NCBI GenBank assembly: GCA_002633025.1 | Contig: NMRB01000014.1 | Location: 848,336 to 912,335, forward strand | DNA: 64,000 bases | From: Notospermus geniculatus | Lineage: Eukaryota > Nemertea > Pilidiophora > Heteronemertea > Lineidae | Direction: 5' to 3' | Part shown: positions 46,401 through 61,400 of the stretch, one piece after another | Position numbering within the stretch: position 1 is the first letter of the stretch | Layout: every line of letters begins with the position of its first letter | Notes under the pieces: model-generated | What the model was told of the DNA's origin: nothing | What the model saw: the letters and a program-made list of their open reading frames with translations, nothing else | The model's database searches: none | Position numbers and translations under genes: made by a program

Positions 46401-49400
46401 ATGTCATTGAAACCCCGAGGTCATCGTAAACCACACTAACTCAATCTGAAGGACTGTCCTCCACACCCCAACACGGCATTTCCAGCGGAGTAAGAGAGGT
46501 CACCTGTGTTTACTCCCACCCTTACCACGCTTTACAAGGACCATCGTGCCCTAGTTGCTGTGTTGGTGCGCTGTTCATTTATGTATCTAAGTGTATTTGA
46601 TATCAAGCATTCAATGGACCATTTAGGGGAAAGTAGGAGTGTCTGGAGGTCAGTAGGAGTCAAATCTATCAACCAATTTCCTGAATAAAACTACAAAAGT
46701 TTTCGAGCATCAAGGATTTCCAATGAGTTGTGACTCTGGGCTTTTTACCCTCAGCACTACAAGTGTACATGTAGACATTAGTTCGCACACGCTACCTCAG
46801 TCACTACTGGTGTACGACATTACTCTGCACACTCTACCTAAGTCATTACTGGTGTACGCATTACATGTACTTTGCACACTCTACCCCAGTCACTACTGCT
46901 GTACGACATTATTTTGCACATTCTACCTCAGTCACGACTACGTAGAGTGTACGATATTACTTTGCACACTCTACCTCAGTCACTACTAGTGTACGACATT
47001 ACTTTCCCCCTCTACTTCTGCCTCGTTTTGCTGTTGACGTGCTAAACTGCATCATATCTTTATAGGAATACAATGCACAAGGACCATGTCCCTCAGTCCC
47101 TCAGTTTTGGAAATGTTTTGGAAATGTTTGCAAAAATCGACAACAACCCTGACGCATACCGAGATACACCCTGACCCCTTGTAAAGTGTCAGCCACAACC
47201 AGCAGCATTCGTCAGTTCAGCTTAAAAACTTACAAAGAAAACAATCCTTTTGAACTGAAAGCAACAAAGTTCAACCGGAAACTGATTAGGAATCGATAAC
47301 TTTTGAAATTTGTAAACAGTTGCGTTACGAATGTTTGACGAATACGATAGACTATCAAAATGGAGTTACACTTTGGCAGCCAGATACATGTTAAACGCTG
47401 TTTTCTTTACTAATTCTTTTTATCTTTCAGAGATAACCTTGTACGTCAAAGGAAAAGAAACATTGAACATGATTCCTTGAGCTGAACAGTAGAAAATTAC
47501 TATGGGTGGTCGGCAGTACGCGCTACATAGATGGGTTGGTTTGAGATATGTACGGATTGTGGCCTGATTATGAATGGGGAAAAGGATAAAAAAGTATATA
47601 CTCGTGTTACAAGTGAAGTGTGATATATTGCTTGTTGTACATTGTACATTGCACTAACAGAGTATTTGTGTAGGTCAAATCTTATGCTTTGTGACACATT
47701 TTAATGGGGAAAGTTCGTGCAAACGAATAACAATAGTTTGAATGCACTTCACCATCACGAATCATGAAAAGCAATGATCCTTCCTTCTTACCATTTGTTG
47801 CGTCACCAAAACGGCGAAATTATGCCCTCTGTTCAAAACTAGCTGTGGTATCGTTTCGACATCATATCATAAATGCATAATGGAATCATTGTTTTGACTT
47901 GGAGATCGGATGGCTGTAGTCCAGGGGCCATATTCATGAAGCCTTCGCAACTTTGCTTGCATGCAAATCTATTGTAAGGCAGTCAGTGAACAATAGGGCA
48001 TGTAAAGCCAAACAATAGACTTGCGTGCACGCAAAGTTGCGAAGGCTCCGTGAATTTGGCCCATGGACATGCATTACCTTACCCCCCAAATTGTAAGGTT
48101 TGGGGTAAATGATGTTACGGCTGTTCGTGCTAACGGATAAGCTGTTTTCTCAAGTGTATGCATATCTATATGTAGCACATTCATGACCACTATACAGCGT
48201 ATACTGCTGAAGTTTCGCAACCATTCGCACAACGAACGTCAAAGTCTTCGTGAGCAAAGGTGCGAGCATCCGACCGGTGATGAACGCGAACATATGGGGG
48301 AATCTCCGGCAGAAATTATGAACCGAGCAAAGGTGTAAAGTCTTCATTATGTTTACCTATATGAAGCGACGTTTTTATGAGAGGATTATGAGAGCCAACA
48401 CAAAACGCGCCATAAGGATTCTTCAATTATATTTTATGTTGCGAACACCTACGCGTGCTTACACATCCAGACGAATGGAGTCTTACTAAGTTCTGATGGG
48501 AGGTAAGGTGATATATCGGCATCATTGGTGAACGTCGTTCCTTCTGATCAGAACTGAACGATGAAATTCCCAACACTTGCATTCACCTCCATCCATTGGT
48601 GGTATGAATGCAAGCATGTTGGACGAAGGTTTAGTTAGACGATGGGGCAAGGAGTTCACTTTCTTCAACACTTATTATCTACCTATACTTTATGCTGTCA
48701 TACCAGGGTTCCTGGTCAACGGTTCAATCCACGGTTACGATTTTGATAATCAGGGAGGTTTAGAAATCAAACGACAAACGTGAACGTTAACGACAACGTT
48801 ATTTTTGTACCGAAAATGCAATATAAAATCTGGTTAAAGTGTAGTATGAAAAATAACGTTGTCGTAAAGTTTATGTTTATCGTTTGATTTCTAAACCTCC
48901 CTATTCAGTGTCAAGAAACGACAAAGGAAGTCTCCACAGATGCGAATACGTGACGAATTCACCTATATATCTTTCGACTTTGGCTTTCCTTCAGAAATCG
49001 GGAAACTATCGTTACTGGACTCTTTGGCTTCCTCATGCGATGTTGTTCATCAAGTAAACTGCTCGTACTAACACAGATCTGCTCATGCTCGTGCAGATCT
49101 GCATCTGCTCGTGCTCGTACTGAATATCTTCAGTTTTACGCAGTACTTTATGCAACTAGTTGCTAATAAGTATAACGGTAGGCGCAAAGTGATTTATTTG
49201 AGATTTTCCTTTACTTATCTTGGCACTGGATCAGACAAGGCAAGGAGAATATCGGAAAGCATGGCTTAATACCACGCGGAGCGACCTGCAGGTCATCTCA
49301 AGTTGAACATACAAGCGATTGCAAACTGTTACAAGTTGGTTTCTTTGAAATACCTGAACCACATGGAAACCTCGGGTAGAAAATCATCTGAGATACATCA

Positions 49401-52400
49401 CTGACTCTGATGAGATGGATCATGAAGTAGAGTTTGAAATACGGATCGAGACTAGGCTCACTACGGTGTTATTATCAGTTAATTTGGTTACTCGATGAGT
49501 TTTTCATCGAAGAGGTTACGTTTATCACATATGGTTTTTGCTCATCATCTTGTATCTAAGGCATATCAATATCCGTATGTCTAGAAATATTTTGAAAACT
49601 GATTGCCAATGTATAGGCACGTCAATTTCTTTCATACAGATAAAGTATATTGCTGCTGGCAAAAATAGCTGCATGATTACCGGTGTAACATCTGCCAACG
49701 TTGTCAGTGTTTCTTGCTTTTTGTTATGAACGTTGTGACAACAGACTAGAGTGAGGCTAGAGAGAGACTATATGGGCCGTATTCTAGAGTTTCTTAATTC
49801 TAAGGTTTACCTTTAGCTATTGTTTGCAGGACAGAATACAAAAGGTTAAAGTGGAGCTTAGAGTTAAGGAGGCTTCTAGAATACGGGGCTATGGGTCGTC
49901 TATTGTAAAACCATCGAGAACAATAGATTTAAGGTGGACCTTAATGTTAAGGAACGTTTTACGGCCCATTCTTAACTCTAAGGTTTACCTTAAGCTATTG
50001 TTTGCAGGACAGAATACAAAAGGTTAAAGTGGACCTTAGAGTTGAGGAGGCTTCTAGAATACGGGCGCATGACTCCGCAATAGGGCAGGGGGCACATTCA
50101 CACACAGACGCTGATAGATTTTACACCGGCATTCTGTGATTCAGAATCGGTTTGACAGCTGAAGAGAAAAGTCAAGCCATTTCATCGTCGGCGGCTGGTT
50201 TCAAAGTACGAGAGTCAACATCGTTCTTGCCTCGTTCACCAATGTGTCAACTCGGTAAATAATGGTATTGATCAGTTCTCGATATCAATCACACCATGAC
50301 GGATACTGAAAGTAAATCCAACCTCCTCGTTGATTTTGTTGCCGTACCGCCAACTTTATCATGACGTATAAATATTAATCACGCTAACAATAACAGTAAT
50401 CACATACGTTGTTGACGGTTAATTTCAGTCTTTCCTTGTAAAGATGTACTATTTGCTCTCGGAGGCAATGGAAACAGGTAATTGGTCTTTCGTTTGATGA
50501 GAAAACAACCTGTTTACAGGGCAATTACTTCTGGAGCGAAAATGACAAATAGTATCACCTGTTCGCTCGGTGAAACCATTAGTGCGAGTTCTATATATCA
50601 GAAACCATACATTTCACGAGCACCAGAGTGTCTGTCCATTTTCATCTTCCTTGATGGTGTCTGCCAAATGCCGAGGTTGCGGGTAAAGTAAAGGCCACCC
50701 GACGTTCATCTTGAACCATCAAAGGGTTCATATCGCTTCGCCTTCGGACTGTACTAGTGAGCGTAATCCGAAGGCGCCTGATATTTCAAGATACCCGGCC
50801 TTTCGAAACATATAGTCCGTCCTTGGCCGTGGAAACTGATGTAGATTTTGAATCTTCGCCGGTGCAATGCACATACGTTTATACATGTACACTGCACGCA
50901 ACCTCTAGTATAGCCTAGGCTACAACAAGACGATAGCACGGAAACTACGTTTCGGTACAGTTGGTCAAGTTGGTCAATCCGGTATCATGTATTAATACAT
51001 GTACAGTACACTGCACGCAGCCCCCACACAACAAGACGATGATAGCAAGGAAACCACATTTCGGTTCGGTTCGGTTCAGTCAGTCAGTGGTCAATTCTAT
51101 TGGGGAACTTTAGGTCATCCATATCAAACACGGCTGTTCATGCAAAGGGTGTTTGATACAATGGAGAATGAGAGGATACAACTGAAATAGCACCACTTCA
51201 AACTCAAACAATCATAATGGCTGCATGTCCGATATGAAAGAAATGTTCCTCCGTGGTAGGCCATTGAGAGAAGAAAGAAACTACCCCGAGAGTTATGTGC
51301 ATTGTAAGCATCCCGATCACACCGAGAGAGGAAGGCCATCCCAGTCTTGCATGTCCAACAATAAGCCAGATGTTTCTTTTGGAAAACATATTTTAGAAAT
51401 GGACATTCTAATGGACAATCGTGGCCACCAAGGATGAGCTGTACCGAGTCTTCTCAAAGAGTGTAAAGTGTCACCTGAAGGGATGTAGAGCAAGCATTGA
51501 AGAGAACGATTACGTTAGGATGTGTCATAAGACAACATAACGCCTCCGCCTGAAGTTAGAATGCGAAACACATAATGCAGTTTCGTTTATCTTTCCTCGA
51601 GTGTTTGATTAGAGCATTTTCCATCAAGCCAAAGAAGTGCACGTTGCTGACTCTCTAGGATTATCTCCTTGCCATCATCATCACCACGGCTTGTGTTTGT
51701 GGTCTTTAGCTTTTAGGAAGACTATCGGCAGAATCTTAGCATACACACGATTGACGACCAATCGGCACGTAGCCTTACCTTGTGAAGGTCGTTATTTATG
51801 GCATCTGACAGAGAATCCACCAGTCAGATTTCACGATGCATTCTCTTCTTACAGAGAATCCACCAATCAGATTTCACGATGCAATTCTCTTCTTGTTGAC
51901 AGAGAATTCTCCAATCAGATTACACGATTCATTCTCTTCTTGTTTACAGCATAAGGTAACGAACAAAACTTCCGTTTCTTTTTCTTTCGCTCCCTTTTCT
52001 CGAAATTAAAGTTGAAATCGAGAATCATGATCAAATATTGGGGAATTTTGAAGAAAATATTGTGTTGACAACGACCTTAAAAGAACATGATATCAAGAAA
52101 AACGAAATAGCGCAATGCCAACAAAGCAATCGCGATATTCATCGACCATGATAAGACATTTGATTCTGATCAGGCAGCAACATGGCCGCAGCTTTGAAAG
52201 CCATGGGCAGAATAATCCGCCATCAATATCTCTCTTTTACGAATGTGCCAGTGCTGTCAACCATGCTACAACTCGGGGACAATTCATGCTTCACCAATTG
52301 ATACAAATGGTCTCTCTAACACGATTGCCCATTCGTTTTACCTCAAAGTCGTCTGCCGTTCAAACCTTTGAGATTCCGTCCATATATCTTGCTTATTTCT

Positions 52401-55400
52401 CTGAAAAATCATACATTGGGCAGTCAGATGTCACATTTGTGATTTAACTTTAGCCAAACGGCGTAACTTCAAATGATTTGGCGGCAGGAACCGGATGCGT
52501 TCGTCTACAGCATGTTTCGGAACGAATCTTGGGATATCAGTCCACTTGTCATATGTTTGTCCTAACTTTAATCAAAAAATCGTTGAGAACCCACTTCGCA
52601 CCAATGTAAGGGTCTTCATGAGACCTTTGGTGTGAAACCCCTTCTGGGACTCAGTAAAACCCCCCAAGGGTCACATATTTGGCATACCTCGAGGGTATGG
52701 ACAGCCGTTCCTTTTATACCCACTTAAGTGGTCAATCTCCGTGAAACGTTCTTAGCGTTGCACCGCAATACAAATATTTCACTTTTCCGAAAATAAATTA
52801 AATTTCCCATGAAATCCAACACAAGCCAAGTAACTAAGCCCCAGTTATTTATAACGGGATTGCTAAACCAAAGGCCTTGTTCTCTACTTCGAATCCAATA
52901 ACAATGATTTGCTGCGAAACGCCATTTATTCAGCGGCATTTCCCATTTGACTACAGCAAGTTTGGCTTTGTGATTTCAGGATTAACGTCATTGTATACAA
53001 ATTGCCGTTAATTTGATCCCTTTATTCAACTCACAAAATGAACCGACTCATGGATTGTTTTCTTTTTGAGGTGTGCGGCGTCTTTCCAAGGCACCAAATA
53101 TGGCCACCCCTTGTAGCTTTTACAAGCAAGTAAACCATATTTCCTGTAGTTGTATATGGCTACTTTTCCCAACATTTCAGCCTGTTAACCCCATTATCAA
53201 TCGGTTAGATATGTTGTCATACACGCGGAACAAGTCTTACGACTAATAGAAAGGAAGAAAAATCCCCGTAACCATTTACTTTCACAACAACGGTAGTTGA
53301 AGTTTTGTTTTTCCTTGCCGAACAGGCATTGGGCGATACCGCATGTAAGAGAATTAGGCTAATCCTTGGCGTATAAGTGGTTGGCATGAAGATTCTCGGG
53401 TGCAATATCAAGAACTATGCAGCCCGTGGGTGCCACGTTGAAAACCAATGTTGATTTTATCATCTGATCGTTTGTTTAATATCTTACTCCGATGAGAAAA
53501 AAGTGGATGCACTGCGTAGTAAATCATTTCATTCAAATCCCACGCAAGAACGTTCAAGTGAAAAAAAATGGATCAGTGGAATGTTGGTAAATCCATAGAA
53601 TCCACAACCATTTCGAACGAATGTCGATGTAAACCATCGCTCTGCCATGCCTACCATGTCTACACATGGAGTGGAGTCAGTTTAGTTGACGAGACCTATC
53701 TACTTGTATACATGTACCATCACGAAAAGCGTCAAGATATTGTCGTCAAGGAGTAATTTTCTTGCATCACATACATATTCGGTTTCTTTTCATCATTTTT
53801 GTGGATCTGGGAACAGTTGGTCTCGGCTGCTCGTTCACCTTCGCCATCCGGCTTACTTCTCGTCGTATCATGAAGACAGTGTCAGCTACAAGCCAGCTGG
53901 ATGCTGTTCCAAAGCGTCGATTATACAGAATTAACCATGCAAATGATACTCATTAATAGCATTATTAGTAATCAAGACTTCAGAAGAGATTGATAACTAT
54001 ATCATAGATTTTTGTAATTGAGTTGTCTTCTCATGAATAAGACTTGGTAAAATTATCATCGTCACAAATTTTACCCCGATAGCAAAACTGCAGGTTTCAG
54101 CAGAATTGTTCGATCAGTCGTGTCTTCTGCCACCGTTATTGGTATGAACCGTTATTTCAATCACCGTTACTTCAATCACCGTTGTTGGTATTCGGTCCCC
54201 GAATGGCTATGGGGAAAGTTCGGAAACTATGGGGTCTCAAAAAGTCGGTCTCTGATTGCCACTCACTGTCCCTGGACACTGGAGGATTCAAGAGCTTTTA
54301 CTCAAAATTCCAGAAAAGGGGCTTTAGGCTACGGATGTCGGTAAGGGTCAGAAGCACCTGCATGTCCAGTCAAATCAGCAAGAAAGGCCCTCGTAAATTT
54401 CGGAGATTGAATGGAAGAAAATGTATGCCCCAGAGTGTTTTCGGAAGTCAGTTCGTCATTATTGGCCTCATCGAATCTAAAAGGCATATTTTTCTAGATT
54501 ACTCAAAATTATTTCGCGTCAGCTGTTTTTGGTGTCAGGAGCATTTACTCGGGGGGCATTCGGAGAAGATGACCACAAAAAGTGGCCTTAATTCCTTGAG
54601 TCAACAGTCCTCGGGGTCGAGAAGCCCACGCTCATTGTCCACCCTAATTCAAATGAATTGCTAGAAAATTGTGGGCTACCTTGGGTGTGGAATGGACCAG
54701 TGTAAAGCGGAAAGTTCCTTCCTTTCCTGACAGGAAGCAGTTTGTAGCCAATCATGCGCCTCACCAAACACCATCAATGCTAATGATTTTATGGCCCATA
54801 AGATGGTGGCAGTGGTCGTTAGGTGGACAGACCTTTCTGGTCTATTGTCCAGGCTTTCTCTCTTGAGGGTGTCCCTTCAGGCTTTGTGGTATTACGCCGA
54901 CTTTCCATTGATGTTTAAATTAATACTAAGTTTGGAAAATCGCCTCCTTTTATGAAGGGTGCGAGAAATATCCTAGCCGGGTGTCAAAAGTTTAGGCAAT
55001 CACGTGTAGTGTGGTATATCGAAGCAGATTACACCGCGCGTTGCAAAGTGTTTACTATCACTTCGTTCCGCATTGTTGGTTCCGTTTCACCTTTTATGAA
55101 AGCCCCGGTGAGCAATAAAGGCGATAGAAGAGGAATATTGGACAATTTGTTGGAAGAGTAAATAAAAATTTGTATCATAAAAGGTAGTCATCTCTTTGTT
55201 AAAGATGATTGAAACGTCAGAGTGGCAAGGGCTTTTCATGTTCAAAGAATACAGTCCTACAACACTATTGGTGTTCAATGGAAGGACACAGCATGGGCAG
55301 GGTACACTGATACAGCGGACCCGTGTTCAGGCCACCCGTAGGCCAGACCCACGCAGAGCATCGGAATTCTGTTGAACTGAGAAAAGCAACAAATTTGGAA

Positions 55401-58400
55401 TGTAGTGGTATCTTGAATGCAGACAGGTCAGTTTGAGAGTCCATACTTGTCGAAGGTGAAAACTGTATTCCTAGAGAGACTCGCCACTGTCGTGACTGTG
55501 CAGGTGTGAAAGGAATGGTAGTCCGAGGTTACAAGAGTCTGCTATATTGTAAGGTCACGTGGTTTCCATATAGCCATATCCTCATCACTCAAAAAGGCGA
55601 TAAACCCGGACTGTGGCCCGTATTCTAGAAGCCTAAGGTCCACTTTAACCTTTTGTATTTTGCTCTGCAAACGATGGCTGGTACATTATTCATAAAAGTT
55701 AGTAAATGCTTATACTTAAGATATGCACAGCGGGGTTCAATGTAATGTACTGCAAAACTTGAAGTCAAAGCATTTGCTAGCTTTAATGAATACCAGCCAA
55801 TTAGCTAAAGGTAAACCTCAGAGTCAAGGAAGCTTCTAAAATACGGCGGACTCCGTATGGAGTCCTGTAGACAGATGGCAAGGGGCTAGATGTCGATAGA
55901 ATGTCATTATTACTCTATACTATCAAGATTTTTTGGCATGTTGGAAAGGTTAAGTGCGGAAGCACAATGAGATAGAATGTCTTTCAACGGGGATGATAAT
56001 CAAAGAGTAGTCATTACTCTACTTAGTGGTGAAAACATGCATCGCAGAAAGTCGTGTTTCAGGTTGATTGCAAAAGATGCTATCTTGATGATTGTTCATT
56101 GTGTTCATTCTTCTCCTTATCTCGTCCAATCAGCTCGAAGCTGTGATGATGACAGGATATGGTTACAACTTGGTGACATTCACTTCAAATGTCACACTAT
56201 GGTGCACGGGTGAATTAAATTAGGACGCCCATGTCACGCTCCAGTGACTAGACAACAACGGGCTCGCCTCCATTGATACACCACGTGTTCGGGTGCATAT
56301 AAAATGAGAACTTGAGAATGGAACTGCAGCACCTCGGGGCTCGCAACTCCGCCATGATATTCTCTCGTAGATTCACAACCCTTCGAGAGAACTTGAAGAC
56401 GATTGTCAGACGAACGGCAAAACCCCTGACGTCTTCAACTGGTTTTCAAGCAACACACTGTGTGATATCACCATCTAAATTTAGATTAGACGATTAGATC
56501 ATGATAAATTCGTACCCAACCACTAATGAAGCTGGGGAGATGACCCTCCTTGATTTCATTTAGGCCAGCTGTGAATCATGGCAAGTCATTTCAAGATTCA
56601 AGTTTTTAGCTTGCTGCAGAGATGATTGACTAATAGATAAAGCTAAGTACATGTACATGTATGCATTCGAAAGGGGGGGGGCATCAACGACAAGCTAATT
56701 TCTACATTGTCGACACCGTTGTCGTGAACCAAAGGGTTAAATTCGTGGTTTTATTCGTGCATTTGAAATCAGCATAATAAAAGGTAAGCCATGGAATTCC
56801 ACCAGATCATTGCAATCAGAACTGTGATTGAAATATCGATTGGGTGAGTATAGCTTTTCACCCCGTCAGAGGATAGTGTCTGATCGATGATATCATGCTG
56901 GGATCACTGTCAGCATGATTTCGATATGACACATCAACTAGCCAGAAACACGATGGAGAGACGAGATCTGCTGCAGCGAGATATTCGTCTCAGTCTCTCA
57001 TCATCTGAAATAGTCTGAACAAGTTTGGCACCTCGGGACAATTAATTTTTCAGTGGTAGGCTGTCCCGTTTCTACCCTTATAAAAAATATTTTCCACTTT
57101 ACGATGGTGAATGGTAATTTCGAACGGCAAAAGAAGGTTTACCATGGTGAAAGCCAATTATACCATAACTGTTCTTTATAGGCCCACCGTTCGAAATTAC
57201 CATGGTAAAATGAAGATTTTCATAAGGGTACGCCTCGGATTTTTCGGCCTCTTTTTCCACGGCATATTGGTTTTTCTTGAGGTAGCCTCCACTTTTAAAA
57301 TATATACATGTAAATAAAAACCTGAAAATTCGCACCATATCAATCCCTCGTATCTTAACCCATGGCTGGGGCATGCAGCGAATTCGGAGTCATGATGTTT
57401 TTAGTATTAATCCGACAAGAATTTAAATTATTTCTCATCTTCCAAAACGTGAAGTATCGAAAGCGAATCAACCTGTTTGAACGACTACAAGTCGAGAGGT
57501 ACATTGCAAAGAATTTTTCATTAAATACGTTTATAAAGGAGCTCGCTTCTGTTATGTGGACAAGCAAACAGAGTCAGCCTTACTAAACTCGTCTGTGTAT
57601 ATTGATATAACTAGAGTAATGCAAGCAAAGATTTAATCAATCGCGACTTCAAATAACGTTGTGTAAACGTTTTAGAAGGCGTGAAACCACAACATTGGTT
57701 AAGTCACACGTAGAGTGTGATTTCTCGGAATGGATGATGATATGAGAAGCCCAGTCACCGCCAAATCTGGCTCGCCATTCATCGGCCTGAATGACACCGC
57801 CAAAGAGCGAAATTGGACTGGTTTGGACTTGTGAAGAATTTTTGACCACCAGACTCCTCGAGCACAGTGGGAGGTAAACTTCAGACTAAGCGTCGTTTTC
57901 GTCATCAGTTCCCGTTTCCTCCCACACATCTGACAATTTTTAATTTTTGGTGTGATTTTTTCCAGTCTGATTTGCCACGTTGTGTACTTGTGGTGAGGAC
58001 CGCGGACACTGCACCTATCTCTCATGCAATAAATATAAATCAATCACAGAAGGAAGGAGATATAATCAGAAGTTCAACATTCTTGAAGTAGATAACTATT
58101 GATAAACGTGAGAGAGCACTTAGCTGCTAACCGAACCACTTCAGTAGGACACCTATACGTTCCACGTAACTGCCAGGGCTAGCTTTAGTTCAGACGGGAA
58201 ATCTGCTAAAAGCCCATTCATGATCTACTCAGATACCGACACCTTTTCCTGGGAAATAATTCCTAGACATAACTGTTTTTAGTTCATAATTTTCGCCCCC
58301 TGGGCTACTTGTTAACATTTACCCTTTCCCAAGCAGACGTATGCATGTGCAATGAAGATCCCCTGTTATGAGGGAGAGTCTTACATTTTCAAATCATACG

Positions 58401-61400
58401 GCATTTTTGCCAAGAACCTTCCGGCAACAAGTCGACGACAGACCGACAACGCACGAAATAGACTTGGCCTGATAATTCGTAGGTCTATTAACCGGAAGTA
58501 AAGTTGTTCTGCAATAAGCATAGGCGTTAATATACCTCTTTTTTGGTTATGAAGTTCTAAGTTTATGCCAAGATACATGAAGAACCAACCTCCAGATTGC
58601 ATACTTCTTTCAACAACCCCGCTAAGTGTTTTACAACAGCTATCTCTTATGATACCATGTACGCCTGGGGCTATTTCAGTAACTCGTGCAATGTACAGTT
58701 TTGGTTTTTCCATTTGTACAATTCGTGCAATAATCAGTACAGAATGTTGATGACCCCTTGCAGACCCCAGCGGCTTCTGCGCTCTTGAGACGGGATGTCT
58801 GTACTCTGTCATCCCGACACAGAGATAGAGAAACGACAGCTCTGGTGTCACTTCGTACCACTTATTCACGTAAAGCAGTATACACTGACATGCCGCTGTT
58901 TGTGGTATCAAACATTTATACTGTTTTAAACTCTTTACTGATGCATTCGGCATCATTGCCCCCCGTGGCATTTGAAAACAAACGTTATGGTATTACTTCG
59001 ACTTTTATTTCACTTTTCACAGAATTTTTACTTTGTAGATATACGGTAAAAGTTTACCGTTGTAGCGGTACCTGAAGGCTATCGCCGATGGCTGAATGGC
59101 TGGGAACAGGCTCGAGAAGTTGACCAATTTTTGCTCAGATTTTGAAATGTCGCTAAAATAAGACTTTGATCAAAGTTACGACAGTCTGATGACACAATTT
59201 CACCAAATACATGTAAGAGCACACATGTCGTTGCTCAAATTTTCGGGCACAATTCGTTTGATTCGCTTACCATTTGACCCGGATGGTGACAAATTTGCCT
59301 AAATGTGGGGTCGTCTTTTGTTTTTCGTCTACACTTCATCTGAATGGACTTAATGTGCTACTTTGTAAACGTGACAGATCGAAATCCCTTATGAGTCGGC
59401 TTATGCTGAGCACCCTGATGGCTTGGTATTCCAAAAACAAGATTTTCGTCAACTTTTGGATAAATAAACCCGTCAACGAATTGTTCTGGAATATCCCTAA
59501 ATGCGTTCATACAAGATTAGCTCCGGTGCCATTTTGTTGAATTGTTCCTTATTCCTAAATAAGCACTGGTGAAAGGGTTACATTTAAGGAACGGTTTTCC
59601 AAATTATTTTGGCAAACGCGTGGAGATGTGTGAATAATTAATGTTTTCACAGGTGATAGTGTCAGGAAAATTTGCTTATAATGAACAATTCAGTAAATAA
59701 GCGTTTCTAGACTGTTTAGATTTAGTCTGACATTGCTGAAGATTGTGAAGGTCAAATGGAGAAAACCAGCACTAGGCCTAAGTGTTACAGCCCAAAATCG
59801 CCATATTCGCCCGTGTCCCACGAAAGACGCTACCGGTACGCGAAAATTCGTGCACAACACATTGACGAATTCGATAAATTTCTTGAAATTTTCGTTTTGT
59901 TTTCTTTCTATCGTAATTGTAGTACTTAAGCACACCAACTATGTGATTTTTTTCTCGTTCTCCTTCGAGTTAATAATTTCACGCGAATAGAATCAGCGTA
60001 GGTCATCTCGTAAATCTTTCTATGGGCAAATATGACTGATGATTAACAGGAGTTGAAATATTTCGCAAGGAAATGTGGACTAGTACATGGCTGTGGTACA
60101 AACGATGGCTGTAAAGAACTCTACAACACCATCATCATCTGCTCAACACAGCTGTTACAGGAGCAAACGTGTAAACGAGCAGTTGGAATTTGTACAAATT
60201 AAAAGATGTGCTTGGCACTTGGCACGGGTAGTTAACAGATAATCACCATGCTGGGTTCGTTTGCTCTTCTTCCGTTTCAATGTAATTTTCCTATTCAGTT
60301 GCATGTTACACATTGCCTTTCATTTACTCTACACTTGTCCCTATAATTTCTTTGCAGGCGAAGCTTTTAATATCTCACCTCTCAACATTCGTGGAGGAGA
60401 CTAGACATTTTCGAGACACCTTCACAGCCTGACCAAAAAGACCTTTCTGCAACTGGCTTAGAATCAGTTAAAATACCAGTAGGCCTATATATGCCACATT
60501 GTCATCTGACCTGATACCTTTTTTACGGTAAAATAAAGTAAGATTGTACAAGCATTTTAACTGCAAAAACGACAAGCGAATTGTAACATACACTCCATCA
60601 ACAAATCTTCTTCAACAAACAAGCAACACACTGTTTGAGTATTTGCACGGTTTGAATTTTCTTCTTTCCTCTGTTTATAAGTCTACTCACCCACACATTC
60701 GTTGGCCTCTCTTGCTGTTGCTCTAGCCCATGGCCTGTCAAAGTGGAAGGGTTTGCACCTTTCGCAGTCCACACCCGCCGTGTTGTGTTTGCAGTCGCAC
60801 ACCAGTCGTCCATCGCGGTCCTTGATGCACCGGGATGCGTGTCCATTACACTTGCATCGGCCACCAACCGCGAAGTCTGAGAGGGCGTAATAAGAACTAT
60901 CCCTTTCCTCTGATGATTCGGGGTCCTTGTTATCATCGAAGGCTTGGAGACGGTTAAAGACGACCTTGATGTCTGTGGCTGTTACCCAGTCTTGTAGGAC
61001 AGGGCTGTTGTCGAAATCATAGGCAGAGGGTCGGCCCTCCAAAGTGCTGAAGGCAACTCGCGTCCCACTCATCGGGTCGATGTTGGTGTACGCATCCGTA
61101 CACAATGCTTCTTGTTCGTTCATTTTCCCTATAGACCCCCTCGGTGATTTTGAGTACATTTTCTTGCATTGACTTGAATAAAATTGGAATGGTACCCATG
61201 TTTTACCGTAATCCATACTCTTATAAATGGCCATGGAGTCAGGCCTTTGAGAACAGAACTGTAGACTCACGTAGGTTAGTTCGAATTTTTTTTGCAGAGA
61301 AAGGGTTAGAGTTACATTTTGGTTTTGGGTGAATGGAGTAGACATCCAGCAGGTAAGATTGTGAGGGTTGTTAAGATCCGTGAGGTAGGCAGCTGGATGC

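Larger units (their letters stand above)
43950..46922. repeat. Assembly repeat, right copy (haplotype B)
   Basis: It repeats 41201-43948 but is about 225 bp longer. The extra length lies mainly in the two MITEs, each of which has a doubled structure here. Confidence 0.92.
39856..60690. other. Netrin intron 1 (20.8 kb)
   Basis: A very long first intron rich in MITEs, with a SINE, a minisatellite and one assembly duplication, listed separately. Long first introns often hold enhancers; none can be identified from sequence alone. Confidence 0.6.

Noticed and set aside
46765-47008. Possible CRISPR-like array
   Set aside because: The units vary in length and sequence with no constant repeat plus unique spacers; it is a eukaryotic minisatellite.
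54182-54664. 160-codon frame in netrin intron 1
   Set aside because: No recognisable product; consistent with chance.
58381-58971. 196-codon minus-strand frame in netrin intron 1
   Set aside because: Overlaps frames on the other strand, low similarity to any known protein, and lacks domain-like patterns.
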